Source: Bacteroidales bacterium (lineage in GTDB: Bacteria > Bacteroidota > Bacteroidia > Bacteroidales > UBA932). From it: 64,000 nt of DNA. Positions within the stretch are counted from its first letter, which is position 1. The number at the start of each line of letters is the position of its first letter. The stretch is taken from positions 310,001 through 374,000 of the forward strand of contig JAFRNC010000001.1 in assembly GCA_017430365.1 (NCBI GenBank), in the 5' to 3' direction. This document shows positions 41,568 to 49,361 of the stretch, piece by piece. Made by a program: the position numbers and the translations under genes. A model generated the notes under the pieces. The model had not been told where the DNA came from. It made no database searches and saw only the letters and a program-made list of their open reading frames with translations.

Positions 41568-42399
41568 AGATAAAGTAGCCGATTGTCTTGTCCGCGCAGG
41601 ATCGACTTTCCGCGAGGACCAGAAAGAGGCCTATCGCAAGGCCATTGCCTCCGAGGAGAACGGTCAATCCTGCTGGGTGATGAGGCAGGTGCTTGACAAC
41701 GCCATCGTCGCGGAAGAGAGGAGAAGTCCTCTTTGCGACGATACGGGAATCCCGCATCTGTTCCTTGAAGTAGGGAAGAACCGGTCTGTTTCCGGCGGAA
41801 TGATGCAGGAGATAATAGAAGGTGTAGCTCAGGGACTGAGAATGCTGCCCGGCCGTCCGATGGCGATCATGGGCGACGATTATGCCCGCATCGACCAGAG
41901 CGGCGGCCTGGATCCTGATTCCGGAGCTCTGAGACCATCTCCGATCCTTATCAAACCTGTCGACGAAGATGTCATCCGCCTGACTGTCCTGATGCTTGGG
42001 GGAGGCCCCGCCATACGGGGTATCACGCATCGCGTGTTCCACAAGCATAATGTGGATGTTGTAATCGCCGAAATTGTGGCCCGGGCTAAAGAAGGTGTTT
42101 CGAAACTGGGCTGCAGTCCCTGCACTCTGGCCGTCGGTATCGGCCGCTCACAGTTCGAGGCTACGTCCCTGATGATGGAAGCGATGGCGAAAGGCCGTTA
42201 CGATGAACAGTCTGAATTCGAAAAAACCATTACCGATAAAGTAAACGAAGCCGGTATCGGAGCGTTGGGGCTGGGCGGCAACCACAGTGTCCTGGCCACT
42301 TTTGCCAAAGTAGGACCGCAGAGGGCCAGCGGTGTCAGGATCGTCGCTCTCCGCCCTTGCTGCTGTTTTGAACCGAGAAGGGCCAGCGTTGATTTATGA
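41554..42399 (+). CDS. Fumarate hydratase class I / tartrate dehydratase alpha subunit
   Basis: The 281-residue catalytic subunit contains the [4Fe-4S] ligands: Cys in SPLCDDTGIPHLF, Cys in SKLGCSPCTLAVG and Cys in LRPCCCFEPRRA. GGGPAIRGITHRVFHKHN and GGNHSVLATFAKVG are family motifs. The C-terminus is Cys-rich (CCC). It overlaps the nucleotidyltransferase gene by 4 bases (ATGA). The two-subunit form can act on fumarate, tartrate or mesaconate; sequence alone does not decide. Confidence 0.92.
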   Translation: MISIKDKVADCLVRAGSTFREDQKEAYRKAIASEENGQSCWVMRQVLDNAIVAEERRSPLCDDTGIPHLFLEVGKNRSVSGGMMQEIIEGVAQGLRMLPGRPMAIMGDDYARIDQSGGLDPDSGALRPSPILIKPVDEDVIRLTVLMLGGGPAIRGITHRVFHKHNVDVVIAEIVARAKEGVSKLGCSPCTLAVGIGRSQFEATSLMMEAMAKGRYDEQSEFEKTITDKVNEAGIGALGLGGNHSVLATFAKVGPQRASGVRIVALRPCCCFEPRRASVDL

Positions 42400-43517
42400 T
42401 TGATAAGGAGGGGACAATAGAGGCATTTTTTGCACTGCTGAGAGCTGGCCTTTGGGAACAGAGTGTCAGGCTTTCCGGTTTTGCTCCCGTTGATTTCGGT
42501 GCGGTTTACCGGATAGCGGATGAACAGTCGGTGGTTGGACTTATAGCGGCAGGACTGGAACATGTCGAGGATATGAAAGTCGCCAAACAGGATGCCATCC
42601 CGTTCATGAAATTCGTGCTTACCCTTGAGGCCAGGAACTCAGCCATGGATTCTTTCATCGGTGCGATAGTGGGAAGAATGCAGGAAGCAGGTATCCGGCC
42701 GGTTTTAATGAAAGGTCAGGGTGTCGCCCGGTGCTATGCCAGGCCGCAGTGGCGGACATCAGGTGATGTGGATTTGTTCGTGGCTGATAAAGACTATCAG
42801 GCAGCCCGTGAGTTTCTTGTCCCGCTTGCTTCGTCTGTCGATGACGAACACATCTATACCAGGCACATCGGGATGCATATCGATTCCTGGCTTGTAGAAT
42901 TGCACGGTTCGATGAGAGGCGGGCTTTCCAGGAAAATGGACGAGTGCATAGATGAGCTGCAGGCTGATACTTTCGATAATGAATCCGTGCGGACGTGGCA
43001 GAACGGTACAACAGCCGTCTCCCTGCCTTCGGCAGATAACGACATCCTTTTCATCTTCACCCATTTCATAAAACATTTTTACAGGGAAGGCATTTGCGTA
43101 AGGCAACTGTGCGACTGGTGCCGCATCCTCTGGACATACAGGGAAGAAATAGACACCGGATATCTTGAGTCAAGGCTCCGGTCAATGCGATTGATGACCG
43201 AGTGGAAGGTTTTTGCCGCCTATGCGGTGGCTCGCTTGGGGATGCCTTCTTCCGCAATGCCGTTTTATGATCCTGCACCCAAGTGGCGTCGGAAAGTTGA
43301 ACGCCTTCATGCCTTTATCATTGAGGCAGGTGATTCGGACAGCGGCCGGGACAAGGGCGATAGGAGAAAGCATTCGTTCCTGATCCGTAAAACCATCTCT
43401 CTTTGGAGACGTTTCCGGGACGCTGCCAATCATGCGTGTATCTTCCCCCTTGACTCCGTCAGATTCTTCCTCCGAATCCTCTCAGTCGGTCTGCGCGCCG
43501 CAGCCAAGGAAGGATAA
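42396..43517 (+). CDS. Nucleotidyltransferase-family protein (NTP_transf_5)
   Basis: The 373 residues match the uncharacterised nucleotidyltransferase family NTP_transf_5 often found in capsule and peptide-product loci. The catalytic region is RPVLMKGQGVARCYARPQW with SGDVDLFVADKDYQAAREFL (two Asp of the palm) at about 100-140, and FIFTHFIKHFYREGICVRQLCDWCRI follows. The N-terminal 90 residues are helical. Reaction unknown; family members may transfer a nucleotide to a protein or metabolite. Overlaps the hydratase by 4 bases. Confidence 0.75.
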   Translation: MIDKEGTIEAFFALLRAGLWEQSVRLSGFAPVDFGAVYRIADEQSVVGLIAAGLEHVEDMKVAKQDAIPFMKFVLTLEARNSAMDSFIGAIVGRMQEAGIRPVLMKGQGVARCYARPQWRTSGDVDLFVADKDYQAAREFLVPLASSVDDEHIYTRHIGMHIDSWLVELHGSMRGGLSRKMDECIDELQADTFDNESVRTWQNGTTAVSLPSADNDILFIFTHFIKHFYREGICVRQLCDWCRILWTYREEIDTGYLESRLRSMRLMTEWKVFAAYAVARLGMPSSAMPFYDPAPKWRRKVERLHAFIIEAGDSDSGRDKGDRRKHSFLIRKTISLWRRFRDAANHACIFPLDSVRFFLRILSVGLRAAAKEG

Positions 43518-43528
43518 GTTTGTAGATA

Positions 43529-44122
43529 GTGAGTTATACATATATTGTAAATACGATTTTCACTTCCCGGACCTACATCCTTGAGGAGGATGCATGTCCG
43601 GCAGTGTGGCTGGTCGATTGCGGGGATTTCGACAAGGTGCTTGACAGGATAGGGGACAAGGCCATTGCAGGAGTGCTTCTGACGCATGCGCATTTCGATC
43701 ATATATACGGGCTGCCGGAGTTGCTGTCACTATTTCCTCAATGCCTGATTGTTACCAACGAAACCGGATTGGCGGCTTTGGGAAGCGATAAAGCTAATAT
43801 GTCACGCTATAATGGCACACCGTTACAGGTTACTCCAACTAATGTTATGCTCGTACATGACGGTGACAGTGTCCCGATATTTGATGGCATAATGGCCCGG
43901 GTCTATGAGACTCCCGGTCACAATCCTTCCTGTCTTACATTTGAAGTAGGTGAAATGCTTTTCACGGGCGATGCGTATATCCCTGGCGAAAAAGTAATAA
44001 CCGCTCTTCCGGGAGGCAACAAATCCATCGCCGCCGCATCCATGGCCAGGATATTTGAACTTGGGCACGGCAAGGTGATTCTGCCAGGGCATGAGCTCCG
44101 GGCCGAGAATAAAGAACAATAA
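43529..44122 (+). CDS. Metallo-beta-lactamase-fold hydrolase (glyoxalase II-like)
   Basis: The 197 residues hold the MBL metal motif LTHAHFDHIYGL (HxHxDH), TPGHNPSCLTF, MLFTGDAYIPGEK and the C-terminal LPGHE. The length is that of short hydroxyacylglutathione-hydrolase-like thioesterases. The start codon is GTG at 43529. A role in thioester or ester hydrolysis within the acid-precursor module is possible; the substrate is unknown. It stands 11 bases after the nucleotidyltransferase gene and 18 before the aminotransferase. Confidence 0.83.
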   Translation: MSYTYIVNTIFTSRTYILEEDACPAVWLVDCGDFDKVLDRIGDKAIAGVLLTHAHFDHIYGLPELLSLFPQCLIVTNETGLAALGSDKANMSRYNGTPLQVTPTNVMLVHDGDSVPIFDGIMARVYETPGHNPSCLTFEVGEMLFTGDAYIPGEKVITALPGGNKSIAAASMARIFELGHGKVILPGHELRAENKEQ

Positions 44123-44140
44123 TCGATAATAAATATTGAA

Positions 44141-45397
44141 ATGTCTGAACGTAAACGCATTTATCTCTGTCTTGCCCACATGAGTGAAGCAGGGCTGGAA
44201 CAGAAGTACATCAAGGAGGCTTTCGACACCAATTGGGTGGTGCCGTTGGGGCCTAACGTAAACGGATTTGAAGATGATTTGAAGAAGTTCGTGGGAGGGG
44301 AGCGCGAGGTTGTCGCGCTGTGCTCCGGAACTGCGGCGGTGCATCTCGGACTGCTCGCCTGCGGAGTCGGGCCCGGCGATGAAGTGATGGTGCAGAGTTT
44401 TACCTTCTGCGCGTCGTCCCATCCTATCACATATCTAGGGGCCACACCCGTATTCGTGGATTCCGAAAGGGATTCATGGAACATGGATCCCGGACTTCTC
44501 GAGTTGGCAATTAAGGACCGTATTGCCAAGACCGGCAGGAAACCCAAGGCCATCGTGCCCGTGGCTCTCTATGGGATGCCATATCAGATCGAGAAGATAA
44601 TGGCGATAGCCCGAAAGTACGGTATTCCCGTGGTTGAAGATGCCGCAGAAGGTTTCGGTTCGCGCTGGAACGGACGGGTACTTGGCACGTTCGGCGAGTA
44701 TGGTGTGCTGAGCTTCAACGGCAATAAGATGATAACCACTTCAGGCGGAGGCGCCCTGATATGTAGGGATGCCGCTGCGAAGAATAAGATTATGTGGTAT
44801 GCAACTCAGGCGCGTGAGGCGTATCCTTACTACCAGCACGAAGCCATTGGTTATAACTACCGTCTCTCGAATGTCTGTGCCGGAATCGGCCGCGGCCAGA
44901 TGACCATTATCGACGAGCATCTCGCTCATCACAAGCATGTGCAGGCTCTTTATGAAGAATTGCTGGCAGACGTGCCGGGTGTTAAGATGCATGCCGCTCC
45001 CAGGAAGGAATATGATGCGAACTTCTGGCTCTGCACGTTCACTCTCGACCCTAAGGTCAGGATCAAGGGCCAGGAGAATGCTTACGCTACCGTTGTGAAA
45101 GGTGCGGTCGGCGGTGCCGCGGGCGTGGTCCATGCGAGCGAGAATGCCCATACCGACTGCGAACCCAACGACAATGTCGAGGCTCTGCGTGTCTATATGG
45201 ACAAGGCCGGAATCGAGGCCCGTCCGCTTTGGAAACCCATGCACAGGCAGCCGGTCTACAAGAAAGCTCCGGCCTATGTCAACGGCGTGTCGGAGGCCCT
45301 CTTCAAGGTAGGCATGTGCCTTCCCGCCGGCCCTTGCGTCTCGGATGACGATGTGCGTTATATCGTTGACACTATAAAGGAAGCGATAGTCGGTTAA
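44141..45397 (+). CDS. DegT/DnrJ/EryC1-family PLP aminotransferase
   Basis: Members aminate keto-sugars at C-3 or C-4 using PLP. The 418 residues include PLGPNVNGFEDDLKKFVGG, LCSGTAAVHLGLLACGVGPG, VEDAAEGFGSRWNGRVLGTFG, the internal aldimine Lys in SFNGNKMITTSGGGAL, and the C-terminal RPLWKPMHRQPVY. The pattern is like PglE/4-keto sugar aminotransferases. A 4,6-dehydratase to supply the keto sugar is not within this window, so it must be elsewhere. Starts at ATG 44141. Confidence 0.92.
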   Translation: MSERKRIYLCLAHMSEAGLEQKYIKEAFDTNWVVPLGPNVNGFEDDLKKFVGGEREVVALCSGTAAVHLGLLACGVGPGDEVMVQSFTFCASSHPITYLGATPVFVDSERDSWNMDPGLLELAIKDRIAKTGRKPKAIVPVALYGMPYQIEKIMAIARKYGIPVVEDAAEGFGSRWNGRVLGTFGEYGVLSFNGNKMITTSGGGALICRDAAAKNKIMWYATQAREAYPYYQHEAIGYNYRLSNVCAGIGRGQMTIIDEHLAHHKHVQALYEELLADVPGVKMHAAPRKEYDANFWLCTFTLDPKVRIKGQENAYATVVKGAVGGAAGVVHASENAHTDCEPNDNVEALRVYMDKAGIEARPLWKPMHRQPVYKKAPAYVNGVSEALFKVGMCLPAGPCVSDDDVRYIVDTIKEAIVG

Positions 45398-45409
45398 AGT
45401 ACCCTCATT

Positions 45410-46501
45410 ATGAAGATACTCGTTACCGGTGCAGACGGATTTGTGGGCAGGAATCTCTGTGCGCAGTTGAGGAACATCCGGGACGGCAAGGCACGCAACT
45501 ACGGTGTCGCAGTCGAAGAAGTTTTCGAATGCGGTTCCGGCCCGGCCGCTGATGATCTGGATGCCTGGTGTTCGGATTGCGGATTCGTGTTCAATCTGGC
45601 GGGGACCGATTTACGCTCACAACTTCAGGAGCGCGGGAACGGCTGCCCCGTAATGCTTGCTTCATTGCCTGAGGCCGAGGAGGAGCGATGGTTCCGGTAC
45701 AGTGAAGATACAGGCGCACGAGTGCTGGTGTACCGGTTCCCGAATGTATTCGGCAAGTGGTCTAATCCGGGCTACAAATCGGCTGTGGCCTATTACTGCA
45801 ATGCCGTGGCTAACGATATCCATTTCACGGTCGGGGATCCTTCCGTGGAACTGGAACTCCTTTATATCGACGATCTGGTAGATGAACTGATCGCATGCCT
45901 CCGCGGGGAAGAACATCGCTGCGACTTCGACGGCATGGGAGTTTTCCCGATGGAAAAGGGTCTTTACTGTTATGTGCCTGTTACCCATCGCGCGACTATC
46001 GGCGAGATAGTAGATTTGTTGCACAGGTTCGAGGAGCAGCGCAGCACCCTGGTCGTTCCTGAGATTCCGGCAGGTAGTTTCGCGAAGAAACTGTACTCGA
46101 CGTTCTTGTCGTATCTGCCCGAATCGAAAGTGGCTTTTCCACTCAAGAGCAATGTCGATGCACGGGGATCGTTCACCGAAATACTCAAGACACTTGGCAA
46201 CGGCCAATTCAGCGTAAATGTTTCCAACCCCGGAGTCACCAAGGGACAGCATTGGCACAACACCAAGTGGGAATTCTTCATCGTGGTTTCAGGGAAGGCT
46301 CTTATCCGGGAGCGCCCCATAGGCTCGGATGAGGTTATGGAATTCGAAGTCTCGGGTTCCGAGATCCAAGCGGTACACATGCTGCCGGGATATACTCACA
46401 ACATCATCAACCTTTCGGAAACCGAACCTCTCGTGACCCTTATGTGGGCCAACGAACTTTTCGATCCGGATCGCCCGGACACTTATTTCGAGCCGGTGTA
46501 A
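45410..46501 (+). CDS. CapF/WbjC-like protein: degenerate SDR domain plus cupin
   Basis: Staphylococcal CapF (WbjC in Pseudomonas) makes UDP-6-deoxy-L-talosamine precursor on the way to UDP-N-acetyl-L-fucosamine; it has an SDR reductase half and a cupin epimerase half. This 363-residue protein keeps the N-terminal VTGADGFVGRNLCAQL, VYRFPNVFGKWSNPGYKS and LYIDDLVDELIACLRG, and the C-terminal cupin (SNPGVTKGQHWHNTKWEFFIVVSGKAL, split by its metal-His pair). However the segment where YGESK-type Tyr-x3-Lys normally lies is shortened to LASLPEAEEERWFRYSEDTG, so the catalytic pair is missing. CapE and CapG partners are not visible here. Confidence 0.82.
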   Translation: MKILVTGADGFVGRNLCAQLRNIRDGKARNYGVAVEEVFECGSGPAADDLDAWCSDCGFVFNLAGTDLRSQLQERGNGCPVMLASLPEAEEERWFRYSEDTGARVLVYRFPNVFGKWSNPGYKSAVAYYCNAVANDIHFTVGDPSVELELLYIDDLVDELIACLRGEEHRCDFDGMGVFPMEKGLYCYVPVTHRATIGEIVDLLHRFEEQRSTLVVPEIPAGSFAKKLYSTFLSYLPESKVAFPLKSNVDARGSFTEILKTLGNGQFSVNVSNPGVTKGQHWHNTKWEFFIVVSGKALIRERPIGSDEVMEFEVSGSEIQAVHMLPGYTHNIINLSETEPLVTLMWANELFDPDRPDTYFEPV

Positions 46502-46504
46502 AAA

Positions 46505-47806
46505 ATGAAGGACGGCAATTCAATATTGAGGACTAGGGAGGGGATCAATTATCTGGTCCCCTTCATCCTTATTACATCCTGCTTCGCGCTCTGGGGCTTC
46601 GCCAACGACATCACCAATCCGATGGTCAAGTCGTTCAGCAAGATATTCCGGATGAGCGTGACGCAGGGATCCTTGATTCAGGTGGCTTTTTACGGGGGCT
46701 ATTTCGCTATGGCACTTCCGGCGGCGCTTTTCATCAGGCGCTTCAGCTACAAGAGCGGGATACTCATGGGCCTCGGACTTTATGCTGTCGGGGCTCTTTT
46801 GTTCCTGCCCGCCGCCGCGACCGGTTCTTATTGGCCTTTTCTCGCAGCCTATTTCATCCTTACATGCGGTCTTTCTTTCCTTGAGACCAGCGCCAATCCG
46901 TTTGCCCTGTCCATGGGCGAGCCCGAAAGTGCGACTCGCAGGCTGAACCTTGCACAGTCTTTCAATCCCATAGGATCGCTCTGCGGGATGTTCGTGGCTA
47001 TGAACTATATACAGGCCAGGATGAATCCCATGAGCACGGCTGAGAGGGCGGCACTCGACGAGGCGTCTTTCGAGGCCCTCAAGTCGGCCGACCTCGGTGT
47101 GGTAGTCAAACCGTATGCCGCGATTGGCCTGGTCCTGGTAGTGATTTTCGTGCTGGTGCTCATCACGAAGATTCCGGTGTGCAAGGCCGCATCGGAAGGA
47201 CTCCCGCTCTCGTTCGGCCCCACTCTCCGAAGGCTTTTCTCCAATAAGGCTTACAGGGAAGGGGTGGTAGCCCAGTTCTTTTATGTCGGCGCCCAGATTA
47301 CCTGCTGGACTTTCATCATCCAGTACGGCACCCATGTCTTCATGGGCGAGGGTATGGCGGAGCAGGCGGCAGAGATTCTTTCACAGCGTCTCAACATTGT
47401 CGCCATGGTGCTGTTCTGCTGCTCGCGTTTTATCTGCACCGCGCTCATGAAACGTTTCCGCCCTGCCGCCATGCTCTCTGTGCTTGCCGCGGCAGCGGCC
47501 GTGCTGACGCTGGTCGTTATCTTCGCCGGCGGCCGTATCGGGGTATACAGCCTCGTCGCCGTTTCGGCCTGTATGTCGCTTATGTTTCCCACTATCTACG
47601 GCCTTGCACTCAAGGATGTCGGACCGGACGCTGAAATCGGTTCCGCCGGGCTTATCATGGCAATCCTGGGCGGCTCGCTCCTGCCGCCGCTTCAGGCGAT
47701 GATAATCGACGGAGGAAGGCTGGGCCTTTCATTCGTAGTACCTCTGGTATGTTTCGCGGTGGTGCTGGCTTACGGTCTCCGCAGAAAAACTGTCCCGAAT
47801 GGCTAA
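46505..47806 (+). CDS. fucP: L-fucose:H+ symporter-type MFS permease (FucP-like)
   Basis: The 433 residues give about 12 membrane helices and the FucP-family start: FALWGFANDITNPMVKSFSK (Asn and Asp of the sugar/proton site), FLETSANPFALSMG and RLNLAQSFNPIGSLCGMF. It imports a monosaccharide with H+. Its position before a kinase/nucleotidyltransferase fusion and a mutarotase suggests sugar salvage into the polymer pathway. Three bases after CapF-like gene; overlaps the next gene by 8 bases. Substrate may be another 6-deoxysugar or related sugar. Confidence 0.88.
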   Translation: MKDGNSILRTREGINYLVPFILITSCFALWGFANDITNPMVKSFSKIFRMSVTQGSLIQVAFYGGYFAMALPAALFIRRFSYKSGILMGLGLYAVGALLFLPAAATGSYWPFLAAYFILTCGLSFLETSANPFALSMGEPESATRRLNLAQSFNPIGSLCGMFVAMNYIQARMNPMSTAERAALDEASFEALKSADLGVVVKPYAAIGLVLVVIFVLVLITKIPVCKAASEGLPLSFGPTLRRLFSNKAYREGVVAQFFYVGAQITCWTFIIQYGTHVFMGEGMAEQAAEILSQRLNIVAMVLFCCSRFICTALMKRFRPAAMLSVLAAAAAVLTLVVIFAGGRIGVYSLVAVSACMSLMFPTIYGLALKDVGPDAEIGSAGLIMAILGGSLLPPLQAMIIDGGRLGLSFVVPLVCFAVVLAYGLRRKTVPNG

Positions 47807-49010
47807 GAAGGTATTCGTTTCCGGTTGTTATGACCTGCTGCACAGCGGGCACGTGGAGTTTTTCCGTCAGGCGGCTCAGTTCGGCGATCTGTATGTCGGC
47901 ATCGGATCCGACGCCACCATATTGGAGTACAAGCATCACAAGCCGGTTTACAGCGAGCAGGAGAGGCTTTTCATGGTCAAGAGCATACGCTATGTGAAGG
48001 ATGCCTTCATCAATGCCGGAAGCGGAGTCATGGATTTCGTTCCGACCGTAGAGGCTCTCAAGCCGGATCTTCTGGTCGTCAACGAGGACGGCGGGCGCGA
48101 GGAGAAGCGCCGTTTCTGCGAGGAGCACGGAATCGGGTATGTCGTGTTGAAGAGAGTGCCGCAGGACGGCCTTCAGGCCCGCTCCAGCACCGATTTGAAG
48201 AAAACCGATCCGCAGATCCCAACGCGTCTCGATCTCGCCGGCACGTGGATAGACCAGCCCTATGTCTCCTGCCACGCTCCCGGTTGGGCGATTACGATTT
48301 CGCTCGAGCCCACATTTGAAATAAGGGAGCGCTGCGGACTGTCCACTTCCACGCGCAATGTTATCAAGAAGATATGGCCGTTTCAGCTTCCCCTGAACAT
48401 GGATCCGGAGATGCTGGCCAGGCTGGTCTTCTGTTTCGAAAATCATCCGGAGAGGGAAGGCGGTCATATTAGCGGGGCCCAGGATGCCATCGGCATCTGT
48501 ATGCCCGGGCTCTGCCGCCACTATTATGACAATCATTTCTGGCCAGAAAGGATAGAGAGCTGCTGCGATGAGGAAATCCTATCATGGCTGGAGGGACATC
48601 TGTGCATGATACCCATGTTTCCCCGGCGACCGGGATGTTCCGTAGTGGAAGGCTCCAACATCACCAGGGAGAATGTTATTGCCCTGGCTGATGCTGCCAA
48701 TGCCTGCTGGAACGCTATAATGGCCCGCGACCTGAAAGCGTTTGCCTCTGCATACAAGGCTTCATTCGATGCGCAGACGACTTTGTTCCCCGGAATGATA
48801 CATCCTTCCGGAGAACAGTTGCCGGAAGTGGATGACGGTTTCCTTCCTACCGTTGAGGCCTATATCAAGAAGTACTCCGTCATGCCGGGAGTACTCGCCT
48901 GGAAAATGCCCGGTGCCGGTGGAGGAGGCTATCTCGCTCTTGTATGCGAAAGCAGCGATTCCTTCCCTGAAGGCGCCATTCCCCTCGTAATACGCCGTCC
49001 CGGAATGTAA
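47799..49010 (+). CDS. Nucleotidyltransferase-GHMP kinase fusion (probable sugar kinase/cytidylyl- or adenylyltransferase)
   Basis: The 403-residue protein joins two enzymes. Residues 1-130 are a cytidylyltransferase-fold domain with KVFVSGCYDLLHSGHVEFFR (HxGH motif) and ARSSTDLKK (end motif). Residues about 140-403 are GHMP-kinase-like: LDLAGTWIDQPY, CGLSTSTRN (phosphate loop), GHISGAQDAIG, and the C-terminal KMPGAGGGGYLALV. The arrangement would phosphorylate a sugar at C-1 and form an NDP-sugar, much like Fkp in Bacteroides, but with a different nucleotidyltransferase fold. Fucose, rhamnose or a heptose are candidate substrates. Followed by a mutarotase overlapping by one base. Confidence 0.78.
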   Translation: MAKKVFVSGCYDLLHSGHVEFFRQAAQFGDLYVGIGSDATILEYKHHKPVYSEQERLFMVKSIRYVKDAFINAGSGVMDFVPTVEALKPDLLVVNEDGGREEKRRFCEEHGIGYVVLKRVPQDGLQARSSTDLKKTDPQIPTRLDLAGTWIDQPYVSCHAPGWAITISLEPTFEIRERCGLSTSTRNVIKKIWPFQLPLNMDPEMLARLVFCFENHPEREGGHISGAQDAIGICMPGLCRHYYDNHFWPERIESCCDEEILSWLEGHLCMIPMFPRRPGCSVVEGSNITRENVIALADAANACWNAIMARDLKAFASAYKASFDAQTTLFPGMIHPSGEQLPEVDDGFLPTVEAYIKKYSVMPGVLAWKMPGAGGGGYLALVCESSDSFPEGAIPLVIRRPGM

Positions 49011-49351
49011 TGAAACGCTATTGCCAGACCCTTGACCTCCGCGATGATCCGGATATGATAGACAGGTATGTCGAAGTCCACGCCCACGTGTGGCCTGAAA
49101 TCCAGGCCGGTATCCGTGAGGTCGGCATTCTGGACATGCAGATATACCGTCTTGGCCGGCGTCTCTTCATGATAATGGATACGACCGACGATTTTGATTT
49201 CGTGAAAGACAACGCCCGGCTGGCGTCCCTTCCCCGACAGGCGGAATGGGAGGCTTATGTGGCACAGTTCCAGGGATGCGATCCTGGCGCGCCTTCGACC
49301 GCCAAGTGGCAGCTTATGGATAAGATTTTCGAACTTGACAAAACACTGTAA
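49010..49351 (+). CDS. L-rhamnose/L-fucose mutarotase (DUF718 type)
   Basis: A 113-residue ferredoxin-like protein of the RhaM family, which interconverts alpha and beta anomers. CQTLDLRDDPDMIDRYVEVH opens it, HVWPEIQAGIREVGI carries the conserved His and Trp, IYRLGRRLFMIMDT the arginine strand, and WQLMDKIFELDK the C-terminal part with catalytic-site Trp. The start ATG overlaps the previous TAA (TAATG). It would set the anomer used by the GHMP kinase domain upstream. Confidence 0.9.
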   Translation: MKRYCQTLDLRDDPDMIDRYVEVHAHVWPEIQAGIREVGILDMQIYRLGRRLFMIMDTTDDFDFVKDNARLASLPRQAEWEAYVAQFQGCDPGAPSTAKWQLMDKIFELDKTL

Positions 49352-49361
49352 TAATCTTTTT

